The translations under genes and the position numbers were made by a program. From Chloroflexota bacterium (GTDB lineage Bacteria; Chloroflexota; Dormibacteria; Dormibacterales; Dormibacteraceae), in NCBI GenBank assembly GCA_005879675.1, contig VBJE01000036.1, positions 2,289-13,059 of the forward strand: a DNA stretch of 10,771 nucleotides. Direction: 5' to 3'. This document shows positions 6,944 through 10,771 of the stretch, one piece after another (the stretch's first letter is position 1; the number at the start of each line of letters is the position of its first letter). The notes under the pieces were generated by a model. The model saw nothing but the letters and a program-made list of their open reading frames with translations. It had not been told where the DNA came from and did not search any database.

Positions 6944-6963
6944 CCCCTCCCTGGCGGGAGGGG
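6944..6963. repeat. Perfect 8-bp inverted repeat upstream of tRNA-Val
   Basis: CCCCTCCC (6944-6951) and GGGAGGGG (6956-6963) are perfect reverse complements around a TGGC tetraloop. If transcription starts near 6940, this hairpin lies in the 5' leader of the tRNA-Val precursor. It resembles other CTCCC/GGGAG hairpins in this window at 3347-3371 and 8049-8059. Confidence 0.6.
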
Positions 6964-6979
6964 ACCCCAGAAGGATGCG

Positions 6980-7055
6980 GGGCGGCTAGCTCAGCTGGAA
7001 GAGCGCCAGCTTGACATGCTGGAGGTCGGGGGTTCGAAACCCTCGCCGCCCACCA
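6980..7055 (+). tRNA. tRNA-Val (GAC)
   Basis: A complete cloverleaf can be folded. Acceptor GGGCGGC (6980-6986) pairs with GCCGCCC (7045-7051). The anticodon stem CCAGC/GCTGG (7006-7010 and 7018-7022) encloses loop TTGACAT with anticodon GAC at 7013-7015, and the T-loop is GTTCGAAAC. The 3' CCA is encoded (7053-7055). It reads GUC and GUU valine codons. Confidence 0.97.
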
Positions 7056-7101
7056 CCGACTTTGGGTAGTCAAGGGTCGGCAATAATCTCTGGCGGGATC
7101 A

Positions 7102-7178
7102 GGCCCGTTCGTCTAGTGGACCAGGACGCCGGCCTTTCAAGCCGGAGATCACGGGTTCGAATCCCGTACGGGCTACCA
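7102..7178 (+). tRNA. tRNA-Glu (TTC)
   Basis: The acceptor GGCCCGT (7102-7108) pairs with ACGGGCT (7168-7174), with a G-T pair at 1-72. Anticodon stem CCGGC/GCCGG (7129-7133 and 7141-7145) holds loop CTTTCAA with anticodon TTC at 7136-7138. The T-arm contains GGGTTCGAATCCC, and CCA is encoded at 7176-7178. The D-arm TCGTCTAGTGG closely follows that of known bacterial tRNA-Glu. It lies 46 bases after tRNA-Val; AATAAT at 7082-7087 could be its own -10 box, without a clear -35. Confidence 0.97.
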
Positions 7179-7215
7179 AATGTCTGCATCCGAGCTCGAT
7201 GCGGCCGACTCGGTA

Positions 7216-7244
7216 TTGACACCTTGACGCGGAAGGCCAATAGT
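7216..7244 (+). promoter_or_regulatory. Sigma-70-like promoter of the truncated haemoglobin gene
   Basis: A perfect -35 box TTGACA (7216-7221) is followed after 17 bases by AATAGT (7239-7244), four of six against TATAAT. A start near 7251 gives a leader of about 60 bases. A second TTGAC (7224-7228) repeats three bases after the first, which may mark a regulator site overlapping the promoter. Confidence 0.6.
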
Positions 7245-7253
7245 CGAGGCGAC

Positions 7254-7285
7254 GGGGCGCGTGCAAGCCCCGGGTTCCAGGAACC
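7254..7285 (+). promoter_or_regulatory. Two consecutive inverted repeats in the haemoglobin leader
   Basis: GGGGC (7254-7258) pairs with GCCCC (7267-7271) around an eight-base loop. Directly after it, GGTTCC (7273-7278) and GGAACC (7280-7285) form a near-perfect dyad around one A. The dyad cannot form a normal RNA hairpin with its full arms, so it fits a protein-binding operator better. It ends 24 bases before the ATG. No known NO-regulator motif was recognised. Confidence 0.4.
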
Positions 7286-7309
7286 GTGATTTCGCGGCAG
7301 GGAGGAGCC

Positions 7310-7732
7310 ATGGAACGAACGCTGTACGAGCGACTTGGGGGAATGGACGCGATCACCGCGGTCGTCGAAAAATTCAGGGACAGGGTGGCCGGAGACGACC
7401 GAATCAACCTGAAGTTCGAGAGGACCGACCTCGCGCGCCTGAGAAAAATGCTGATCGACCAGGTGTGTGAAGCCACGGGCGGACCGTGTCGATACAACGG
7501 ACGCAGCATGAAAGAAGCGCATGCGGGGATGGGCGTCACCAGGGGGGAGTTCGATGCGCTGGTCGACGATCTTGTCCAGACGCTGCATCAATTCAAGGTG
7601 CCCAGCCGCGAACAGTCCGAGCTGTTGGCGATTCTTGGGCCGCTGAAGTCCGAGATCGTCGAGGTGAATTCGACCGAGGTCGGAACTGCTCTACCAGACA
7701 TATTTCGACCCGCACCCGCATTGACGGTGTAG
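7310..7732 (+). CDS. glbN: Group 1 truncated haemoglobin
   Basis: A 140-residue globin of the 2-on-2 type, with the usual core of about 118 residues plus a C-terminal tail of about 20. LYERLGG (5-11) opens helix A/B, F36 is the CD1 phenylalanine, ATGGPCRYNGRSM (55-67) fits the E-F turn of this group, and H71 in EAHAGMGV is the proximal haem ligand F8. Group 1 proteins bind O2 and NO, and several detoxify NO. The B10 tyrosine that stabilises bound O2 in the Mycobacterium protein is Arg23 here, so ligand chemistry may differ. The ATG at 7310 follows GGAGGAG (7301-7307). The gene has its own promoter and sits alone between tRNA-Glu and tRNA-Gly. Confidence 0.94.
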   Translation: MERTLYERLGGMDAITAVVEKFRDRVAGDDRINLKFERTDLARLRKMLIDQVCEATGGPCRYNGRSMKEAHAGMGVTRGEFDALVDDLVQTLHQFKVPSREQSELLAILGPLKSEIVEVNSTEVGTALPDIFRPAPALTV

Positions 7733-7747
7733 AGGCCGCAAGACTTT

Positions 7748-7772
7748 CGTCAGGCGGCGTAGCCCGCTGACG
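7748..7772 (+). terminator. Hairpin after the haemoglobin gene
   Basis: CGTCAG and CGG (7748-7757, with one bulged G) pair with CCG and CTGACG (7764-7772) around a six-base loop, starting 15 bases after the stop. The position fits a terminator, but no T-run follows, so release may be factor-dependent. Confidence 0.4.
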
Positions 7773-7797
7773 TCGCGGGAGTTGTCTGGGGTCTAAT
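7767..7797 (+). promoter_or_regulatory. Candidate promoter for tRNA-Gly
   Basis: TCTAAT (7792-7797) matches the -10 consensus in five of six bases, 29 bases before the tRNA. CTGACG (7767-7772), 19 bases upstream, is a fair -35 match but also forms the right arm of the preceding hairpin. The spacing is longer than ideal. Confidence 0.35.
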
Positions 7798-7808
7798 AGC
7801 TGGCGTTG

Positions 7809-7825
7809 CCCGGCAGGGCTACCAA
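7809..7825 (+). repeat. Degenerate copy of the tRNA-Glu 3' end
   Basis: GGGCTACCAA at 7816-7825 is identical to the last bases of tRNA-Glu plus one flanking base (7170-7179), including the encoded CCA. The preceding CCCG also matches in register (7809-7812 against 7163-7166), giving 14 of 17 identical positions. No tRNA can be folded around this copy. It brackets the haemoglobin gene together with tRNA-Glu. Confidence 0.55.
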
Positions 7826-7826
7826 C

Positions 7827-7900
7827 GCGGGCGTAGCACAATGGTAGTGCGCCAGCCTTCCAAGCTGGTTACGTGGGTTCGATTCCCATCGCCCGCTCCA
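7827..7900 (+). tRNA. tRNA-Gly (TCC)
   Basis: Acceptor GCGGGCG (7827-7833) pairs with CGCCCGC (7890-7896), and anticodon stem CCAGC/GCTGG (7852-7856 and 7864-7868) holds loop CTTCCAA with anticodon TCC at 7859-7861. The T-arm contains GGGTTCGATTCCC, the discriminator is T7897, and CCA is encoded at 7898-7900. The 74-base length is normal for tRNA-Gly. Confidence 0.97.
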
Positions 7901-7901
7901 C

Positions 7902-7939
7902 ACTTGCCCAATGCAAGTCCCCCGACCGCCTGCGGTCGG
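7902..7939 (+). terminator. Two hairpins directly after tRNA-Gly
   Basis: ACTTGC/GCAAGT (7902-7907 and 7913-7918, loop CCAAT) is followed by the 8-bp repeat CCGACCGC/GCGGTCGG (7922-7929 and 7932-7939). They probably mark the end or processing region of the tRNA transcript. There is no T-run. Confidence 0.4.
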
Positions 7940-8064
7940 TGACGTGGGTGTCGTCCAGGAGCTGCGCTCCGTGCTCTTCAGCGAGCCGATCCTCGGGGCG
8001 ACGAGTGTGCGGCCAAAGGGCTACATGAAAGGCGTTGTCCTGACCGCGCTCCTCGGGAGGGGAG

Positions 8065-8132
8065 AACCCGCGAGCGACGGCGCTCGCGGGTTTCAGGTGC
8101 GCGAATTAGCCGCGACGCCCGGCGCTCGCGGG
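8065..8132. repeat. Strong 12-bp hairpin with a second copy of its right arm
   Basis: AACCCGCGAGCG (8065-8076) and CGCTCGCGGGTT (8081-8092) are perfect complements around loop ACGG. The right-arm segment GGCGCTCGCGGG (8079-8090) recurs exactly at 8121-8132, so the left arm can pair with either copy. A short TTT follows on the + strand, and TTCTCC follows on the - strand. It lies past the end of the TIGR03118-type gene and may act as its terminator. The rest of the 240-base spacer 7901-8140 shows no convincing gene. Confidence 0.6.
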
Positions 8133-8140
8133 GAATCCCG

Positions 8141-9241
8141 TCAGTCGTCAGATACCGCCTGGATCTTGCCGTAAAGGCCGTGAGCCTCGTCGTCGATCCC
8201 CGCCGCGAAGTAGAGGGAGTCGACATTTCCGCCGTTGCCGCCGTTTCCGACCCGCAGGCCCCACAGGCCGTCGATCTGGATCGGCGCGTTGGTCTCGCTC
8301 TTCAGCTGGCCGCGGAAAACGCCCGCCGGCGTGTACGCGTTGATCCGCCCATCGCCGAAGTTCCCGACGAGCACGTCGCCATGGAAGTTGGCGAAGTTCG
8401 CGGGTGCCATCGAAAGGCCCCATGGGGCGTTGAGCGTTCCACCCGACGCGAATCGCCGAACGAAATCGCCGTTGGTGGCGTAAATGTCGACGAATCCGAG
8501 GCCTGGGCCGGCCACCTCGTCCTTGGCGGCCGCGTCCTGCATCGCGTACGTGACGTAGATCCAGCCCCCGATGTTCTGGATGCCGAAAGGAGCGAAGCCG
8601 GCGGGGAGGGACGGGTCCCTGAATGCACCGGCCGCCGTCACCGGGTGAAAGCTGCCGTCGAAAACGTCAACCGCCCCGCTGTGGAAGTTGGCGGCGTAGA
8701 GGAAGTTGCCCGTTCCCACCGAGCCGTTGGTCAGGCCCTTGTAGATGGCATGCGATGGCGAGTTGTCGACCGCGATCACCGCTGTCGGCGGCTTCACCCC
8801 CGGGTTCCAGCCGAGAATTGTGCCGTCCTCGGTCGCGAACAGGAAGCGGCTTGGCCCCGAGGCGGCGCCGCTGCTGACTCGAAAATCAGCCGTGGAGTTG
8901 AAGACGGTCCCGGTCGGGGTCCCAGATGTTCCGTCGGGCGCTGGAATCGTCACCGTGAGTGGCACCTTCTGGTCCGCGGTGTTGTACAGCGTCGACGTCC
9001 CGGTGCCGTTGTTGGCCACCCAGATCGGGCTCGTGGCGCTCGACGACAGGCCCCACGGGTTCACCAGGTTGGGATCTGTGATGGCCGCGAGCCCGGGTAC
9101 GTCCGACACCAGGTTGGTCTGATGAAACGAACCCCGGGCGACTCCCGCCTGGGCGGGTACCGCCTGCAACGCGACGATTGCGAGCGCGAACGGCAGCGCC
9201 ATTCGCGACAGCTTCCAGCCGGCCGAATAAAGCTGGCCCAT
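8141..9241 (-). CDS. Secreted TIGR03118-family protein, beta-propeller-like
   Basis: A 366-residue exported protein. Residues 1-32 are a signal peptide with a hydrophobic core and the cleavage motif AQA (30-32). The mature part opens with NLVSDVPGLAAITDPNLVNPWGLS-like sequence (43-66) and closes with SLYFAAGIDDEAHGLYG (342-358), both of which I recognise as hallmarks of the TIGR03118 family. Repeated short strands with NPWGLS, APFGIQN, APWGLSM and GLWGLRV motifs suggest propeller blades. The family has no established biochemical function; some members carry a PEP-CTERM sorting tail, but this one ends right after the domain. The ATG at 9241 is set by GGAGG eight bases upstream; an earlier ATG at 9262 would place that site inside the gene. 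It lies 59 bases after the aldehyde dehydrogenase gene on the same strand. Confidence 0.88.
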   Translation of the reverse strand: MGQLYSAGWKLSRMALPFALAIVALQAVPAQAGVARGSFHQTNLVSDVPGLAAITDPNLVNPWGLSSSATSPIWVANNGTGTSTLYNTADQKVPLTVTIPAPDGTSGTPTGTVFNSTADFRVSSGAASGPSRFLFATEDGTILGWNPGVKPPTAVIAVDNSPSHAIYKGLTNGSVGTGNFLYAANFHSGAVDVFDGSFHPVTAAGAFRDPSLPAGFAPFGIQNIGGWIYVTYAMQDAAAKDEVAGPGLGFVDIYATNGDFVRRFASGGTLNAPWGLSMAPANFANFHGDVLVGNFGDGRINAYTPAGVFRGQLKSETNAPIQIDGLWGLRVGNGGNGGNVDSLYFAAGIDDEAHGLYGKIQAVSDD

Positions 9242-9246
9242 GCAAA

Positions 9247-9255
9247 CCACCTCCC
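9247..9255 (-). promoter_or_regulatory. Shine-Dalgarno that fixes the start of the TIGR03118-type gene
   Basis: On the - strand GGGAGGTGG lies just upstream of the ATG at 9241, with the GGAGG core eight bases away. This is the best ribosome binding site in the window and argues against the longer ATG at 9262. Confidence 0.75.
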
Positions 9256-9300
9256 GAAGCACGCCGACGGATCGTTAGGACTACTGGTGGCGGTTACAGG

Positions 9301-10653
9301 TCAGCCGGTCGAGAGGAAGACGTTCTTCAGCTCCGTGTAGTGGTCGAGGGCATTCGGCCCCAGCTCCCGTCCAATGCCTGACTGCTTGAAGCCGCCGAAC
9401 GGCGTGGTCACCCGGACCGACGTGTTGGAGTTGATCGAGATCGTGCCGGTCTCGAGCGCGCGCGCCACGCGGAACGCACGTCCCGCGTTCGTCGTCCAGA
9501 CCGAGCCCGAGAGTCCGTAGATCGTGTCGTTGGCGATGCGCACCGCCTCCGACTCGTCGGCGAACGGGATCACCGCGACTATGGGGCCGAAGATCTCCTC
9601 ACGAGCGGCGCGGTCGCGCGGGTCAACCGGCGCCAGGACCGCGGGCGCGAACCAGAATCCACGACCCGAGGGGGCGCTGCCGCGGATCGCGACCTTTGCC
9701 CCGTCCTCTAAATATGCGGCCACCTTCGCGCGGTGGTCGGCGGAGATGAGCGGACCCATCTCCGTCTTCTCGTCGAGCGGGTCGCCGACGCGGACCGCCT
9801 TGACTGCCTTCTCGAGCGCCTGCATGAAACGGTCGAGGGCCGTGCGCTCGACCAGGATGCGGGAGCGGGCGCAGCAGTCCTGGCCGGCGTTGCCGAACAC
9901 CGCCATCGGGGCTGACGCCGCGGCTTTGTCGATGTCCGCGTCGGCGAAGACGATGTTGGCCGACTTGCCGCCCAGCTCCAGAGTCACGCGCTTGATCGAC
10001 GCGGCGGCGAGGGCACCGATCCGCTTGCCCACGTCGGTCGAACCCGTGAATGCGACTTTGGCCACGTCGGGGTGCTCGACCAGCCGCTCGCCCACCGTGC
10101 GCCCCGCACCGACGACGACGTTCAGCACGCCCTCGGGGATTCCCGCCGCGAGAGCGAGGCGCTCGAGCTCGAGCGCCGTGAGCGGCGTCAGGCCGGCCGG
10201 CTTCAAGACGACGGTGTTGCCGGCGGCCAGCGCGGGACCAAGCTTCCACGAGGTGATCGCGATCGGGAAGTTCCAGGGGACGATCAGCGCGACGACCCCG
10301 AGCGGCTCGCGGAACGTCATGTCGACGCCGCCGGCGACCGGGATGGTGCTGCCGAGGAGGCGCTCGGGGGCGCCGGTGTAGTAGTTGAAGACGTCGACGA
10401 CCATGCCGACCTCGCCGCGCGCATCGCTGATCGGCTTGCCGACGTTGCGCGCCTCGAGAGTCGCCAGCTCGTCCGCGTTGTCGGCCACGGCCGCGGCGAA
10501 GCGGCGCAGGAGCTTTGCCCGGTCGCCCGGTGTCACGGCGCGCCACGCCGGAAACGCCGCCTTGGCCCGGGCGACGGCACGGTCGGCATCCTCGACGCCC
10601 GCTTCGGCCACCTCGGCGAGCACCCCTTCGGTGGCCGGTTCGATGACCTTCAC
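9301..10653 (-). CDS. NAD(P)-dependent aldehyde dehydrogenase
   Basis: A 450-residue enzyme of the ALDH superfamily that oxidises an aldehyde to its acid. Numbered from the GTG at 10653, the Rossmann region holds PWNFP (126-130, with N128 of the oxyanion hole) and GSTDVG (204-209). The general base is E226 in LELGGK, the nucleophile C260 lies in GQDCCARSR, EEIFGP (352-357) binds the ribose, and FGGFKQSGIGRELG (419-432) is typical of the C-terminus. The pattern is closest to betaine/aminobutyraldehyde-type enzymes, but the substrate is uncertain. At 450 residues it is somewhat short at the N-terminus, beginning at the VIEPATEG segment. A TTG at 10677 would add eight residues; GTG is preferred because a -10-like TAAAGT lies seven bases before it. 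Confidence 0.93.
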   Translation of the reverse strand: MKVIEPATEGVLAEVAEAGVEDADRAVARAKAAFPAWRAVTPGDRAKLLRRFAAAVADNADELATLEARNVGKPISDARGEVGMVVDVFNYYTGAPERLLGSTIPVAGGVDMTFREPLGVVALIVPWNFPIAITSWKLGPALAAGNTVVLKPAGLTPLTALELERLALAAGIPEGVLNVVVGAGRTVGERLVEHPDVAKVAFTGSTDVGKRIGALAAASIKRVTLELGGKSANIVFADADIDKAAASAPMAVFGNAGQDCCARSRILVERTALDRFMQALEKAVKAVRVGDPLDEKTEMGPLISADHRAKVAAYLEDGAKVAIRGSAPSGRGFWFAPAVLAPVDPRDRAAREEIFGPIVAVIPFADESEAVRIANDTIYGLSGSVWTTNAGRAFRVARALETGTISINSNTSVRVTTPFGGFKQSGIGRELGPNALDHYTELKNVFLSTG

Positions 10654-10660
10654 GGTCGCA

Positions 10661-10666
10661 ACTTTA
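10661..10666 (-). promoter_or_regulatory. -10-like box before the aldehyde dehydrogenase GTG
   Basis: TAAAGT on the - strand matches TATAAT in four of six bases and lies seven bases before the GTG at 10653, the spacing expected for a leaderless transcript. No -35 box is evident. Confidence 0.35.
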
Positions 10667-10730
10667 GCGCCGCTCAAAATTCACACCGGAATCCAAGCTC
10701 GTTCTGAGGTTGGGCCCAGATGATGCGGCC

Positions 10731-10771
10731 ATGGACAGAACACGAGTCATTGTTTTTGCGTCTATCGTCGC
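10731..10771 (+). CDS. Start of a gene running off the right edge, possible signal-peptide protein
   Basis: From the ATG at 10731 the frame stays open to the window end and encodes MDRTRVIVFASIVA. This basic-then-hydrophobic start fits a signal peptide or membrane anchor. It is divergent from the aldehyde dehydrogenase. There is no clear ribosome binding site, and ATGs at 10720 and 10723 in another frame are also open, so the call is tentative and no function can be given. Confidence 0.35.
   Translation, partial: MDRTRVIVFASIV

Noticed and set aside
7056..7101. Possible terminator between tRNA-Val and tRNA-Glu.
   Set aside because: Only a five-base stem with a long loop can be drawn and no T-run follows; the two tRNAs may be co-transcribed.
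7911..8174. Open frame of 87 codons after tRNA-Gly, including a hydrophobic MKGVVLTALLG stretch from an internal ATG at 8027.
   Set aside because: It runs through strong hairpins and into the end of the opposite gene, has no ribosome binding site and no recognisable domain.
9242..9262. Seven-residue N-terminal extension of the TIGR03118-type protein from ATG 9262.
   Set aside because: It would swallow the strong Shine-Dalgarno and spoil the signal peptide; 9241 is the better start.
1..10771. CRISPR arrays, insertion sequences, integrases, toxin-antitoxin pairs.
   Set aside because: No regularly spaced repeats, transposase or integrase motifs, or small paired genes were found on either strand.

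Overview
This is a GC-rich bacterial chromosome segment with tightly packed genes of ordinary metabolic and housekeeping type. I see no phage, insertion sequence or CRISPR array. Three things suggest a soil-type high-GC lineage such as Actinomycetota, Chloroflexota or Candidatus Dormibacterota: the aerobic haem-copper oxidase genes, the many secreted Ala/Pro/Ser-rich lipoproteins, and several genes whose -10-like box sits right before the start codon. This placement is inference; there is no marker gene in the window to settle it.

Left part (1-1480, + strand): the tail of a cytochrome c oxidase operon. A zinc-ribbon protein with two membrane helices resembling oxidase subunit IV is followed by subunit III (ctaE) and a lipoprotein cupredoxin. 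All three are chained by overlapping stop and start codons. Converging on them (1492-2573, - strand) is a two-gene peptidyl-prolyl isomerase operon: a cyclophilin without signal peptide, then an FKBP lipoprotein joined by a GTGA overlap. A tandem PRC-barrel protein (2651-3310, +) is divergent from the cyclophilin and convergent with the next block.

Middle (3421-6921, - strand): a molybdenum hydroxylase large subunit of the xanthine dehydrogenase/CoxL type, followed 27 bases later by an MFS transporter. The FAD and iron-sulfur subunit genes that normally accompany such an enzyme are absent on both sides.

Then comes a tRNA-rich stretch (6980-7900, +): tRNA-Val(GAC), tRNA-Glu(TTC), a group 1 truncated haemoglobin with its own promoter and structured leader, and tRNA-Gly(TCC). 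A degenerate copy of the tRNA-Glu 3' end lies just before tRNA-Gly, so the haemoglobin gene is bracketed by tRNA-tail repeats. The spacer 7901-8140 holds several strong hairpins, one with a duplicated arm, and no convincing gene.

Right part (8141-10653, - strand): a secreted beta-propeller-like protein of the TIGR03118 type, preceded in transcription order by an NAD(P)-dependent aldehyde dehydrogenase. At the right edge a divergent gene begins and runs out of the window. The most second-look-worthy items are the tRNA-tail repeat around the haemoglobin gene, the orphan molybdenum hydroxylase subunit, the zinc ribbon in the oxidase operon, and the duplicated-arm hairpin at 8065-8132.
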